Assembly (NCBI RefSeq): GCF_001045455.1
Contig: NZ_LFNE01000013.1
Span: 1 to 64,000, forward strand
Length of the DNA: 64,000 nt
Source of the DNA: Chryseobacterium sp. FH2
GTDB lineage: Bacteria > Bacteroidota > Bacteroidia > Flavobacteriales > Weeksellaceae
Reading direction: 5' to 3'
Positions within the stretch are counted from its first letter, which is position 1, and each line of letters starts with the position of its first letter. This document shows, one piece after another, positions 25,324 through 35,085 of the stretch. The translations under genes were made by a program, and so were the position numbers. The notes beneath the pieces are model-generated. The model ran no database searches, had not been told where the DNA came from, and worked only from the letters and a program-made list of their open reading frames with translations.

Positions 25324-26853
25324 ATGTCTAAAATTTGGGTTAAAAAACCAATGAGCGCCTATGAAGCTGATATCAAAAAGAGCCAGTTGAAACGCGTTTT
25401 AGGAAAATGGAGCCTTACTGCTATTGGGATTGGAGCAATTATTGGTGGTGGAATTTTCGTACTTACAGGAACGGGAGCTTATTATAATGCAGGGCCTGCG
25501 TTGGCTTTATCGTTTGTAATTGCAGGAATTGCTTGTGTGTTTGCAGCTTTGTGTTATGCAGAGTTTGCTTCTATTCTTCCGGTTGAAGGTTCTGCTTATG
25601 CTTACGCGTATGGAACGGTAGGAGAAATTTTCGCTTGGATTATCGGTTGGGGATTAATTTTGGAATATGCGATGGGATCTATGACGGTTGCCGTTTCCTG
25701 GTCAGGTTACTTTGCCAAACTTCTCAAGATGTTTGGTCTCCATCTGCCAGCTTATCTTACTACGGATCCGCAAACGTATTTGGCAGCAGGAAACTCTGGA
25801 TTTTCAATGAATCTACCTGCTTTTTTGATCGTATTTTTTGTAATTTCAATTTTGATTAGAGGAACAAAAGGTGCTGCAAAGGCAAATAACTTTATCGTAA
25901 TGCTTAAAGTTTCGGCGATTATTTTCGTAATTATTGCAGGAGCTTTTTTTATTAATCCTGAAAACTGGACTCCTTTCATTCCGGATCCAACTACAATTAC
26001 AGAAAACGGAGTCTCTCACTCAGCTTATGGTTTCGGTGGCATCGTAGCCGGAGCATCGGCGATTTTCTTCGCCTATGTAGGTTTTGATGCGGTTTCTACA
26101 CAGGCCGGAGAAGCCATTAACCCTAAAAAAGATGTGCCTTTTGCTATCATCACTTCATTGATTATCTGTACCATTTTATATATTTTGGTATCTCTTGTTC
26201 TGACAGGAATGATGCATTATACAGACTTCAATCCGCTTGGTAAATATCCTGATGCAATCAAAGCTCCTGTAGCTTATGCATTTGATATCGCTGGGCAGGC
26301 CTGGGCAGGATATATTATTACAATTGCTGCAACAGTAGGTTTGATTTCAGTATTAATGGTGATGATAATGGGCCAGTCAAGGATTTTCCTGGGAATGTCT
26401 AAAGATGGATTAATTCCTGCAACATTCTCGAAAGTAAATCCCAAAACAGGAGTTCCTACTAAGAATCTTCTTATTTTGTCAGTGGTAATTGCTGTTATAG
26501 CTTCTTTAACTCCAATTAACGACCTTGCTCATATGACAAGTTTCGGAACATTGTTCGCATTTACAATGGTTTGTGTAGCAGTTTGGGTATTAAGAGTAAA
26601 AGAACCGAAATTACAGAGAAACTTCAAAGTTCCGGCTTTACCTGTAATTGCTTGTTTGGGGATAGCAATCAATGTATATTTGATTTTTAACTTAAGTCAT
26701 GAGGCTAAATTATATTCTTTTGCCTGGTTAATTATTGGTTTCATTATTTACTTCCTGTATAGTAAAAAACATTCCAAACTCCAAAACGGAGGTTATGGGG
26801 AGACTTTCAAAGCTGAACAGGAACCTTTGGAAAAACCTGACTTAGATTTATAA
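25324..26853 (+). CDS. APC-family amino acid permease
   Basis: 509 residues with about 12-13 transmembrane helices. The helix-1 signature of APC transporters is clear: GIGAIIGGGIFVLTGTGAY (about 37-55). Later family blocks are FFAYVGFDAVSTQAGEAINP and GQSRIFLGMSKDGLIPATFS. This resembles the cationic amino acid/YfnA-like branch, proton-coupled importers at the inner membrane. The exact substrate is unknown. It is followed by a terminator and is a single-gene unit. Confidence 0.9.
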   Translation: MSKIWVKKPMSAYEADIKKSQLKRVLGKWSLTAIGIGAIIGGGIFVLTGTGAYYNAGPALALSFVIAGIACVFAALCYAEFASILPVEGSAYAYAYGTVGEIFAWIIGWGLILEYAMGSMTVAVSWSGYFAKLLKMFGLHLPAYLTTDPQTYLAAGNSGFSMNLPAFLIVFFVISILIRGTKGAAKANNFIVMLKVSAIIFVIIAGAFFINPENWTPFIPDPTTITENGVSHSAYGFGGIVAGASAIFFAYVGFDAVSTQAGEAINPKKDVPFAIITSLIICTILYILVSLVLTGMMHYTDFNPLGKYPDAIKAPVAYAFDIAGQAWAGYIITIAATVGLISVLMVMIMGQSRIFLGMSKDGLIPATFSKVNPKTGVPTKNLLILSVVIAVIASLTPINDLAHMTSFGTLFAFTMVCVAVWVLRVKEPKLQRNFKVPALPVIACLGIAINVYLIFNLSHEAKLYSFAWLIIGFIIYFLYSKKHSKLQNGGYGETFKAEQEPLEKPDLDL

Positions 26854-26865
26854 AAACAACAAAAT

Positions 26866-26894
26866 AAAAAATCCACAGATTCTGTGGATTTTTT
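26866..26894 (+). terminator. Terminator of the permease gene
   Basis: AAAAAATCCACAGA (26866-26879) pairs with TCTGTGGATTTTTT (26881-26894). The next coding region starts only 14 nt later, at 26908, so the stem also sits in that gene's leader. Confidence 0.8.
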
Positions 26895-26907
26895 ATTTTT
26901 GTATACT

Positions 26908-27930
26908 ATGAAAAAAATCTTTTCTTTTTTATTTTCTACGCTGGGACTATTTGTGTTTTCTCAGCAGGTAGAAAGTTTTGAAACTATTCTTAATGATAAG
27001 ATAAGTATCAGGGCTATCGAAATTTATGATAATAAAGTTTGGTACAGCGGAACGGATTCTAAATTTGGCTTTGTTGATTTAAGAAATCCTCAGAATCAGT
27101 ATCAGATTAAACTTTCTGATAAAAAACTTCAGTTTCGGACGCTCGCTCAGGATGATAATTCGTTTTATGCGATTAATATTGAAAGTCCGGCTTATTTTTT
27201 TAAGGTTGATAAAAAAGATTTGACGTATAAAATTGTGCACACAGATACCACCAAAACTGCATTTTATGATGCTTTGCTGATGAGTCACAATTTGGGAATA
27301 GCATTTAGTGATCCTGATTCTACTCAAAAATTAAATCTTACATTTTCAACAGATAACGGAACAAAATGGACAAATGGAGCATGTGAAAACTGGCCTTTAC
27401 TTGAAAAAGGGGAAGCTGCATTTGCGGCAAGTAATACTAATATTTCCCGTTATGGTAATAGATTCTGGATTGCAACAGGAGGTAAAAAGTCCCGGATTTA
27501 CACTAAAAGTGGGGGGTCTTGTAAATGGAAAGCCTATGAAACGCCAATGATTCAGGGTGGATCTTCACAAGGAATTTATTCCATAGATTTTGCAGGTAAT
27601 AAATTCGGAATTGCCGTCGGAGGAGATTATACCCAACAAGATGAAAACATCAATAATATAGCGACGACAAATGATGGCGGTAAAACTTGGAAGATTCAGG
27701 CTTCGGGACAAAACGCAGGATATACAACCTGTGTAAGAATTAAACCGGATTCTTGGGGGAAAGAGATAATTTCCGTTGGTGATCAACATATCAGCTACTC
27801 TTCGGACTTTGGAAAAACCTGGAAAAAGATTTCCGGTGAAAAAGGATTTTTTGTTTGTAAATGGATTGATGAAAATACAGTTGTTTTTGCAGGGAAAGAT
27901 AGAATTTCTGTGATGAAGTTGAAATTTTAG
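26908..27930 (+). CDS. Secreted Asp-box (YCF48/sialidase-fold-like) protein
   Basis: 340 residues from ATG 26908. An earlier in-frame start at 26884 lies inside the terminator stem and delays the signal peptide (FSFLFSTLGLFVFSQ), so I reject it. Three Asp-box-like turns, STDNGTKW, TNDGGKTWK and SSDFGKTWK, mark a beta-propeller such as YCF48 or BNR proteins. No sialidase catalytic residues (FRIP, Arg triad) are visible, so enzymatic activity is not implied. It ends without a T9SS domain and is probably periplasmic or released. The sialate esterase-like gene follows 78 bp downstream. Confidence 0.75.
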   Translation: MKKIFSFLFSTLGLFVFSQQVESFETILNDKISIRAIEIYDNKVWYSGTDSKFGFVDLRNPQNQYQIKLSDKKLQFRTLAQDDNSFYAINIESPAYFFKVDKKDLTYKIVHTDTTKTAFYDALLMSHNLGIAFSDPDSTQKLNLTFSTDNGTKWTNGACENWPLLEKGEAAFAASNTNISRYGNRFWIATGGKKSRIYTKSGGSCKWKAYETPMIQGGSSQGIYSIDFAGNKFGIAVGGDYTQQDENINNIATTNDGGKTWKIQASGQNAGYTTCVRIKPDSWGKEIISVGDQHISYSSDFGKTWKKISGEKGFFVCKWIDENTVVFAGKDRISVMKLKF

Positions 27931-28008
27931 ATTCTCAAGATAGAGCATATCTCTGTAAACAATATTCTTTTAAACTTTCTTCTATTTAATTTTGATTAAA
28001 ATTTCTAT

Positions 28009-28905
28009 ATGAAACTTGCTAAAGTATTTCTTTTGATATTAATTCCCACTTTATTTTATACGCAAAAAATACGGGTTTTTATTCTGGCGGGGCAGTCAAA
28101 TATGAACGGTTTTGGTTACAACAAAGATCTTCCGAATGATTTAAAGAATTTCAAAGACGTTTATATTTTTCAGGGAAACTCTGTTCCTGACGGAGATTTG
28201 AATGGAGGTGTCGGAAAATGGGATATTCTGAAACCAGGAAACGGCACGGGTTTTAAATCTGACGGAAAAACAAATATACTTTCAGACCGATTTGGGTTGG
28301 AATTATCTTTTGCTAAAAGAATGAAAGAGCTTTTTCCGAATGATAAAATTGCTTTAATAAAATATGCAAGAGAAGGAACTTCCATTGATAGTCTTGCCGC
28401 TGCAGGTTTCGGATGTTGGGATGCTGATTTTAACGGTAAAAATGGGATTAATCAGTATGATAATTTCCTGAAAACGCTAAAAAATGCTTTGGCAGAAACA
28501 GATATTGATGGAAACGGAAAGAAAGATGAAATTATTCCTTCCGGTATCCTTTGGATGCAGGGTGAGGGAGATGCGAGCTATGACGAAGAAATTGCCAATC
28601 AATATTACAATCATTTAAAAATATTAATGAATCAAATGAGAGCTGCTTTGCTTACAGATGATTTACCTGTTGTGGTCGGGAAAATTTCGGATTCAGGAAA
28701 AGATAAATCCGGCAGAGTTTGGAAAATGGGTGAACTCGTTCAGTACGCTCAGGAAAAATTTGTTCTCAATGACAAAAAAGCTGCAATTGTCCGTTCAACT
28801 AAAAACTACGGTTATGGCGATGATCCGTGGCATTACAACAGTGCGGGTTATATTGATTTAGGCAGGAATTTCGCAGATGAAGTATTTAGACTCATTATAA
28901 AATAA
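28009..28905 (+). CDS. Secreted SASA-domain (sialate O-acetylesterase-like) hydrolase
   Basis: 298 residues with a signal peptide (FLLILIPTLFYTQ). The SASA/CE6 motifs are present: RVFILAGQSNMNG (the GQSN nucleophile block), ILWMQGEGDA and the C-terminal DPWHYNSAGYIDLG with the catalytic His. Relatives remove acetyl groups from sialic acids or xylan. The GNG-type loop DIDGNGKKDE inside is an insertion of the calcium-loop kind. The real substrate is unknown; the neighbouring Asp-box protein does not settle it. Confidence 0.85.
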   Translation: MKLAKVFLLILIPTLFYTQKIRVFILAGQSNMNGFGYNKDLPNDLKNFKDVYIFQGNSVPDGDLNGGVGKWDILKPGNGTGFKSDGKTNILSDRFGLELSFAKRMKELFPNDKIALIKYAREGTSIDSLAAAGFGCWDADFNGKNGINQYDNFLKTLKNALAETDIDGNGKKDEIIPSGILWMQGEGDASYDEEIANQYYNHLKILMNQMRAALLTDDLPVVVGKISDSGKDKSGRVWKMGELVQYAQEKFVLNDKKAAIVRSTKNYGYGDDPWHYNSAGYIDLGRNFADEVFRLIIK

Positions 28906-29013
28906 ATACTGATAGAAAACCCTAATATAATTCATGATTCAAAATTCATAAGTTATATTTAATTTTACAGAATGAAATTTCGTTGAGATTTCAGAACAAA
29001 TTTTACATGTGGA

Positions 29014-30372
29014 ATGAATTCTTTAATTGATAAATATAATATTCCCGGACCGCGTTATACGTCTTATCCTACAGTTCCCTACTGGGATGAGAATACGTTT
29101 TCGCCGGAAAAGTGGAAGGAGAGTGTGGTAAGGTCTTTTCGAGAAACAAACTCGAAAGAAGGGATTTCTATTTATATTCATTTACCTTTCTGTGAAGCTT
29201 TGTGTACATTTTGTGCATGTCATAAGCGTATTACAAAACAGCATAGCGTTGAAATACCTTATCTGGAAAGTGTTTTAAAAGAATGGTATTTATATCTTCA
29301 GCTTTTTGATGAAAAACCAAAATTGAAAGAGCTGCATTTGGGTGGGGGAACACCAACATTTTTTTCTCCGGAAAATCTGAAAAAATTACTGACTGGGATT
29401 TTTGAAACGGTAGATATTGCAGACGATCCTGAGTTTTCTTTTGAAGGTCACCCCAATAATACAACGAGAGAGCATCTTCAGACGTTATATGATTTAGGCT
29501 TTAGAAGAGTAAGTTTTGGAGTCCAGGATTATGATCCGAAGGTTCAGAAGGCAATCAACAGAATTCAGCCTTTTGAAAATGTGAAAGAAGTAACGGAACT
29601 GGCGAGAGAGATTGGTTACAGAGGAATCAGTCATGACTTGGTTTTTGGGCTTCCCCATCAGCATTGGGATGCGATGGAACATACCATCAGAAAAACATTG
29701 GAATTAAAACCTGATCGTTTAGCTTTCTACTCTTATGCCCACGTTCCATGGGTAAAAGGTGTCGGGCAAAGAGGTTTCGATGAAAATGATCTCCCGAGTG
29801 GTGAAGAAAAGCGCCGTCTGTATGAAGATGGTAAAAAATTATTGCAGGATTTAGGCTATATCGAAGTTGGGATGGACCACTTTTCTTTGGAACATGATGA
29901 TTTGTACCAATCTTTAACTCATAAAAAACTTCACAGAAACTTTATGGGATATACCTCAAGCAATACGCAATTGATGGTTGGTTTGGGAATGTCCGCAATT
30001 TCAGATTCCTGGTATGCTTTCGCTCAAAATGTAAAAACGGTGGAAGAATATCAGAAAATGGTAGAAGAAGGGGAGATTCCTGTAGTGAAAGGGCATATTT
30101 TGAATGATGAAGATCTTACGGTTAGAAGGCATATTTTAAATTTAATGTGTCAGCTTGAAACCACTTTTGATGTTGATAATTCTTTCCCTGAACTGAATAA
30201 TGCATTCGAAATGCTGAAAGAGATGGAAAATGATGAGTTGGTTGAAATTCACGATCATCAAATCAAAATTACAGAAAAAGGAAGAGCATTTACCCGAAAT
30301 GTTGCCATGGTTTTTGACTTGAGAATGATGAGAAATAAACCCGAAACAAGAATTTTTTCAATGACAATATAA
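29014..30372 (+). CDS. hemN: Oxygen-independent coproporphyrinogen III oxidase (radical SAM)
   Basis: 452 residues. It converts coproporphyrinogen III to protoporphyrinogen IX without oxygen, a heme biosynthesis step. The radical SAM cluster motif is CEALCTFCAC (CxxxCxxC plus the extra Cys typical of HemN), preceded by YTSYPTVPYW and IYIHLPFC. The SAM-binding LHLGGGTPTFFSPENL and GHPNNTT and the C-terminal HemN domain (RNFMGYTS) are intact. Length matches true HemN (about 457) rather than shorter HemW. It is followed by a terminator. Confidence 0.94.
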   Translation: MNSLIDKYNIPGPRYTSYPTVPYWDENTFSPEKWKESVVRSFRETNSKEGISIYIHLPFCEALCTFCACHKRITKQHSVEIPYLESVLKEWYLYLQLFDEKPKLKELHLGGGTPTFFSPENLKKLLTGIFETVDIADDPEFSFEGHPNNTTREHLQTLYDLGFRRVSFGVQDYDPKVQKAINRIQPFENVKEVTELAREIGYRGISHDLVFGLPHQHWDAMEHTIRKTLELKPDRLAFYSYAHVPWVKGVGQRGFDENDLPSGEEKRRLYEDGKKLLQDLGYIEVGMDHFSLEHDDLYQSLTHKKLHRNFMGYTSSNTQLMVGLGMSAISDSWYAFAQNVKTVEEYQKMVEEGEIPVVKGHILNDEDLTVRRHILNLMCQLETTFDVDNSFPELNNAFEMLKEMENDELVEIHDHQIKITEKGRAFTRNVAMVFDLRMMRNKPETRIFSMTI

Positions 30373-30374
30373 AT

Positions 30375-30404
30375 AAAAAGCGATTCAGTCTTGAATCGCT
30401 TTTT
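30375..30404 (+). terminator. Terminator of hemN
   Basis: AAAAAGCGATTCA (30375-30387) pairs with TGAATCGCTTTTT (30392-30404), directly after the stop codon. It can also act on the convergent gene at 30451. Confidence 0.85.
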
Positions 30405-30450
30405 ATTGAAGATATTAAACGGAACTGAAGCGGCTTTACTGTTTATCACT

Positions 30451-31818
30451 CTATTTGATAATCAATTTCTGGCTGTAAGATTTTAATCCGCCAGATTTTA
30501 GGTTAATATAGTAAACACCTGCAGGAATTCCGGAAATATTAATACTTTCGCCATCATTTATTAAGCCGGCTTCCAGAACCTTTTTGCCTTCTGCACTGAT
30601 AATTTCTGCAGTTACCTTTTTATCTTTAATGCCATTCACAAAGACTTCTGTGGAAGCAGGATTGGGATAAATTTTAATCTGACCCAAATTATTATTTTCC
30701 TGCGTACCTAAAGTTCCCGTAGTGATTTTATAAACTTTACCGTTATTGACTGCCGCAATGTATAATTCTTTCTGATAATCCTGTCCAAAAGTTGAAAAAT
30801 TATTTCCTGAATATGCCGATGTCCAGGTGATTGAATTATCAGAGTTTAAAATTCCAATTTGTGTAGAACAATAATCTGCAAAGAAATATTTTCCCTGAAG
30901 TGAAGGGTAGAGTGTCCCTCTGTAAACATAACCGCCAGTTATAGAACATTTGCCTCCGGAATGGTCATAAACAGCAATTGGGAAAGTCATTGTCGCAGAG
31001 CTTGCACATCCAGCGGTGTTATAAGCATTATTTCCTTCATAGCAGCGCCATCCATAGTTGATTCCGGCTTCTGTGAGCGGCATTCTGTTGATTTCTTCAA
31101 TAGCTCCCTGACCAACATCTGCAATTAATACATTTCCAGTGGTTAAGTCAAAAGAATATTTCCACGCATTCCGAAGCCCGTAAGCCCAAATCTCATCTGC
31201 TCCCTCAATTCCTCCAATGAAAGGATTATCTGCAGGAATGTTATAAGCTGCTGTCGAATTTACATCAATTCTCAACATTTTTCCCAAAAGGGAATTTTTG
31301 TTTTGAGCATTATTATTCGGGTCGCCTCCGTTGCCTCCGTCGCCGGTTACCACCCATAAATATCCATCAGGTGCAAAGTGAATACTTCCGCCATTATGAT
31401 TATCAAATGGTTTTGGAATGTTTAATAAAATTTTTTCAGAAGATAGGTCGGCTACATTAGAATCGCCGGAACTCACAGAGTATCTTGCTACAATGATGTT
31501 GCCCGCTGTGTTGTTATAATAGACAAAAAAATACCCGTTTGAAGAGTATTGTGGGTGGAATGCCAATCCTAAAAGTCCTCTTTCACCGCCATAAAGAATT
31601 TTCGAACTAATGTTTAAAAAATCAGTAGAATTAATTGTCCCGTTAGGTTGAATAATTTTAATGATTCCATTCTGTTGTACAACGAATAACCTGCTGTCAT
31701 TCGCGTTTGTAATTTCAACAGGAGCGGTAAGTCCTGTAGCAAATTCTTCTAAATTAATGCTTTGGGAATTAAGAATTAAGGAAGAAAAAATACCTAATGT
31801 AAAAAGTAGTTTTTTCAT
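30451..31818 (-). CDS. Secreted PQQ-type sugar (glucose/sorbosone) dehydrogenase with T9SS domain
   Basis: 455 residues. After a signal peptide (LGIFSSLILNSQS) comes a six-bladed GSDH propeller: LGLAFHPQYSSNGYFFVYY, the active-site FDNHNGGSIHFAPDG (His likely catalytic), TGDGGNGGDPNNNAQN (calcium/PQQ region), YGLRNAWKYSFD and ADVGQGAIEEIN. Four cysteines lie in the last blades. The tail IKIYPNPASTEVFVNG to YSQKLIIK is a type A T9SS sorting domain. It is therefore an exported dehydrogenase-like protein; the substrate and cofactor use are inferred from the family only. Confidence 0.88.
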   Translation of the reverse strand: MKKLLFTLGIFSSLILNSQSINLEEFATGLTAPVEITNANDSRLFVVQQNGIIKIIQPNGTINSTDFLNISSKILYGGERGLLGLAFHPQYSSNGYFFVYYNNTAGNIIVARYSVSSGDSNVADLSSEKILLNIPKPFDNHNGGSIHFAPDGYLWVVTGDGGNGGDPNNNAQNKNSLLGKMLRIDVNSTAAYNIPADNPFIGGIEGADEIWAYGLRNAWKYSFDLTTGNVLIADVGQGAIEEINRMPLTEAGINYGWRCYEGNNAYNTAGCASSATMTFPIAVYDHSGGKCSITGGYVYRGTLYPSLQGKYFFADYCSTQIGILNSDNSITWTSAYSGNNFSTFGQDYQKELYIAAVNNGKVYKITTGTLGTQENNNLGQIKIYPNPASTEVFVNGIKDKKVTAEIISAEGKKVLEAGLINDGESINISGIPAGVYYINLKSGGLKSYSQKLIIK

Positions 31819-31998
31819 AATATTTTGATATTTAGTGGTTTGGAGAAAATAGATGAAAATTTCGTACCAATCAGAATTATAAAATTAATTAAAATAGGCT
31901 GCAAAAATTAATAAATACTTAATAGAGATAAGGTTGCCGATATATCTGAAAATAAATGATTTCTGTTGTTAAAAATTCATAAAACTCAATAAAATGAT

Positions 31999-32006
31999 TA
32001 TATTTG
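31999..32006 (+). promoter_or_regulatory. -7 box TATATTTG before secDF
   Basis: An exact TAnnTTTG match 29 nt upstream of the secDF ATG (32036), giving a short normal leader. A TTG at 31966-31968 is too far away for the usual 19-nt spacing. Confidence 0.45.
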
Positions 32007-32035
32007 CCGACTTAATTTAACGTAGTTATAACAAA

Positions 32036-34945
32036 ATGCAAGGAAAAGGACTTATTACAATTGTTGCTATTGTACTAGGGTTAATTTGCTTAAACGAGCT
32101 ATTACCAACGTGGTACGCCAGCAAAATTGAAAAGCAGGCGACTGCTATTGCAGGAGACAATCCGGAAAAGTACCAGAAAGAGATCGCGAGACTTTCTAAG
32201 GATACTTTGAATTTAGGATTCACTAAACTTTATTATTCAAAAGCTAAAGACAAAGAAATGAAACTTGGTCTTGACTTGAAAGGAGGGATCAACGTTCTTT
32301 TGGAGATTAACCAGAGAGACTTGGTAAATGATTTAACGAATTATTCTACCAACCCAATTCTTATCGAGGCTTTGAACAAAACTGATGAAGTTCAGAAGAG
32401 TTCTACAAAATCTTACATCGATAATTTCTTCGAACAATTCGATGCTATCAACAAAGCAAAGGGGACAAACCTAAAGCTTGCTGACCCAGAACTTTTCGGA
32501 AATACCAACCTTTCTGAAATCAAATACAATACTTCTGATGATCAGGTGAAAAGCATTATCAAAAGAAGAATTGATCTTTCTGTAGGTACCGCGTTTGAGG
32601 TAATCAGAACGAGAATTGATAAGCTTGGAGCCATTCAGCCAAATGTTCAGAGAGTACCTGGTACGGCTAGAATTTCTGTGGAAATGCCTGGTATGAAGGA
32701 CATTGATAAAGTGAAGAAAATGCTTCAGACTTCTGCGAAACTTCAATTCTGGGAAGTACAGCAGGTAAATGAAGTTCTTCCTTATTTTGAACAGGTTCAG
32801 AATATAATAAATGCAAAAAATGATTCACTGCATAATCATAAAACTTTAAGATTAATAGAGTCTTTACAGCTTAATTCTTTAAGAGCAAATGGTGTAGGTA
32901 ATGTAAAGCTTACCGATACAGCAGGAGTAATTAAATTTTTAAATTCTAAAGAAGCTATAGCTGCCAGACCAGCCAATCTTAGATATACCCAATTCATGTG
33001 GGGATATAAGCCGGAAGCTACAAGTCCTGATGCATTAGTATTATATGCTATCAGAGGGAATATCAACCAAAAAGCTCCGGTAGATGGTGCTGTGGAAACT
33101 GCCAGTATCGGTTATGATGAGCTGAGCAGGGTAGTGGTAGATATGCAAATGGATTCTAAAGGGGCTAAAGAATGGAAAACCTTAACTGAGAAAAACGTAG
33201 GTAAGCCTGTAGCTGTAACATTGGACGGAAGAGTTTATACTGCTCCGAATGTTGTAAATGCTATTCCTAACGGTAGAACGCAGATCTCTGGTAATTTCTC
33301 TCAGGAAGAAGCTAAAGAGTTGGTGGACGTTTTAGGAGCGGGTAAATTACCTGCAGGCGCGAAAGTGGTTCAGGCTACTGTAGTAGGGCCTTCATTAGGA
33401 CAAGAATCTATTAATGCAGGGGTTATTTCATTTGCTATTGCATTCCTGATTATTATCGTCTATATCATTTTCTATTACGGTGGTGCAGGTGTATATGCGG
33501 TAATTGCAATGATTATCAACTTATTCTATATTTTCGGAATCATGGATTCCGGAGACTTTACACTTACCCTTCCTGGTATCGCAGGTATTGTACTTACAAT
33601 GGCGATGGCGGTAGATACAAACGTAATTATCTATGAAAGAACCAAGGAAGAATTATTTGCGGGTAAAAGCATTCTTGAAGCCTATAAAGATGGTTTCAAA
33701 CATGCATTAAACGCAATTATCGATGGACACACGACTACATTATTAACGGCTATAGTATTATTCTTCTTCGGAACGGGACCTATTAAAGGTTTTGCATTGA
33801 CGTTGATGATTGGTATCGTAATGACATTATTCACTTCAGTATTGCTTTCAAGAGTAATGATCTTCAGTAGATTAAACAAAGGAAAACACCTTTCGGTTTG
33901 GACTCCTCCTACGAAGAACTTATTCAGAAATACCTGGATTGATTTCATCGGAAAAAGAAAATATGCATATATTATTTCTGCTGTTTTAACGGTTGTTTGT
34001 ATCGTTTCGATTGCAACTCACGGATTCAAATACGGAATTGACTTTACAGGAGGTAGAAACTACGTTGTAAAATTCGATAAAGCTGTAAATGCTAATGATG
34101 TTGAAGAAAAATTAGTAAAAGTATTCCAGACTGAAGATGGTAAAAACTCTTCCGTTGAAGCGAAAACTTTTGGAAATGATACTCAATTAAAAATTTCTAC
34201 GGATTATCTAATCGAAGATGAATCTTTGAAAGCTGACCAAACGGTTGAGCAGAAATTATTTGAAGGATTAAAATCAAACTTACCTGCTAACATAACTTTA
34301 GCAGATTTCAAATCTGCTGACAAAGACCACGCAGGAATCATTTCTTCTGAAAAAGTAGGTCCTACGGTTGCCGATGATATCAAAACGCACGGTATTCTTG
34401 CTGTAGTTGCTGCTTTAGGAGGTATTTTCTTATACATCTTATTAAGATTTAGAAAGTGGCAGTTTTCTCTTGGAGCTGTTGCAGCATTATTCCACGATGC
34501 GGTTATCATTTTGGGAGCATATTCATTGCTTCATAAATATATGCCTTTCAATATGGAGATTAATCAGGATTTCATTGCTGCAATTTTAACGGTATTAGGA
34601 TATTCAATCAATGATACGGTAATTATCTTCGACAGAATTAGAGAATATTTAAGAGAGAAAAAATCTTTAACATTGGCCGGATTGTTTGATGATTCTATTT
34701 CCAGTACATTAGGTAGAACATTCAATACTTCATTTACTACAATCTTGGTAATCTTGGCAATCTTCATTTTTGGTGGAGATAACTTGAGAGGATTTATGTT
34801 TGCGATGTTAATCGGTATCGGGTTTGGTACCTATTCATCTATCTTCATCGCGTCAGCTATTGCTTACGACTTCCTGAAAACAGGAAAAGAAGATGAAGTA
34901 CATGGTAAAACGACTTCAAGCAAAGAAGTTCTTGCTTCAAAATAA
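32036..34945 (+). CDS. secDF: Fused protein translocase subunit SecDF
   Basis: 969 residues. One polypeptide carries SecD and SecF, the usual arrangement in Bacteroidota. It uses the proton gradient to pull exported proteins off the periplasmic side of SecYEG. The SecD half has an N-terminal helix (LITIVAIVLGLICLNELLP), DLKGGINVLLEI, the P1 domain, ISGNFSQEEAKELVDVL and five helices with AMAVDTNVIIYERTKEEL. The SecF half begins near residue 650 with GIDFTGGRNYVVKF and has YSINDTVIIFDRIREYLRE. Length and order are standard. A terminator follows; the gene is monocistronic. Confidence 0.96.
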   Translation: MQGKGLITIVAIVLGLICLNELLPTWYASKIEKQATAIAGDNPEKYQKEIARLSKDTLNLGFTKLYYSKAKDKEMKLGLDLKGGINVLLEINQRDLVNDLTNYSTNPILIEALNKTDEVQKSSTKSYIDNFFEQFDAINKAKGTNLKLADPELFGNTNLSEIKYNTSDDQVKSIIKRRIDLSVGTAFEVIRTRIDKLGAIQPNVQRVPGTARISVEMPGMKDIDKVKKMLQTSAKLQFWEVQQVNEVLPYFEQVQNIINAKNDSLHNHKTLRLIESLQLNSLRANGVGNVKLTDTAGVIKFLNSKEAIAARPANLRYTQFMWGYKPEATSPDALVLYAIRGNINQKAPVDGAVETASIGYDELSRVVVDMQMDSKGAKEWKTLTEKNVGKPVAVTLDGRVYTAPNVVNAIPNGRTQISGNFSQEEAKELVDVLGAGKLPAGAKVVQATVVGPSLGQESINAGVISFAIAFLIIIVYIIFYYGGAGVYAVIAMIINLFYIFGIMDSGDFTLTLPGIAGIVLTMAMAVDTNVIIYERTKEELFAGKSILEAYKDGFKHALNAIIDGHTTTLLTAIVLFFFGTGPIKGFALTLMIGIVMTLFTSVLLSRVMIFSRLNKGKHLSVWTPPTKNLFRNTWIDFIGKRKYAYIISAVLTVVCIVSIATHGFKYGIDFTGGRNYVVKFDKAVNANDVEEKLVKVFQTEDGKNSSVEAKTFGNDTQLKISTDYLIEDESLKADQTVEQKLFEGLKSNLPANITLADFKSADKDHAGIISSEKVGPTVADDIKTHGILAVVAALGGIFLYILLRFRKWQFSLGAVAALFHDAVIILGAYSLLHKYMPFNMEINQDFIAAILTVLGYSINDTVIIFDRIREYLREKKSLTLAGLFDDSISSTLGRTFNTSFTTILVILAIFIFGGDNLRGFMFAMLIGIGFGTYSSIFIASAIAYDFLKTGKEDEVHGKTTSSKEVLASK

Positions 34946-34965
34946 TTTATACTACAGTAAATAAG

Positions 34966-34995
34966 AAAAAGCCTTTCAATTTTGAAAGGCTTTTT
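34966..34995 (+). terminator. Terminator of secDF
   Basis: AAAAAGCCTTTCAA (34966-34979) pairs with TTGAAAGGCTTTTT (34982-34995), followed by three more T. Confidence 0.88.
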
Positions 34996-35076
34996 TTTGA
35001 ACTGAATCTTCAATCCGAAAATTAACTTCCGACATCTAAATAATATAATTTAGAATCATTATTTTCCTGATTTGAT

Positions 35077-35084
35077 TATTTTTG
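35077..35084 (+). promoter_or_regulatory. -7 box TATTTTTG next to the MFS start codons
   Basis: An exact TAnnTTTG match ending 1 nt before ATG 35086 and 7 nt before ATG 35092. If used, transcription would start beyond the first ATG, so ATG 35092 is the more likely start and the mRNA would have almost no leader. Confidence 0.4.
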
Positions 35085-35085
35085 C

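Noticed and set aside
26908..27930. Sialidase
   Set aside because: Asp-box turns alone define only the fold. The FRIP motif, the arginine triad and the catalytic Tyr/Glu of sialidases are not visible.
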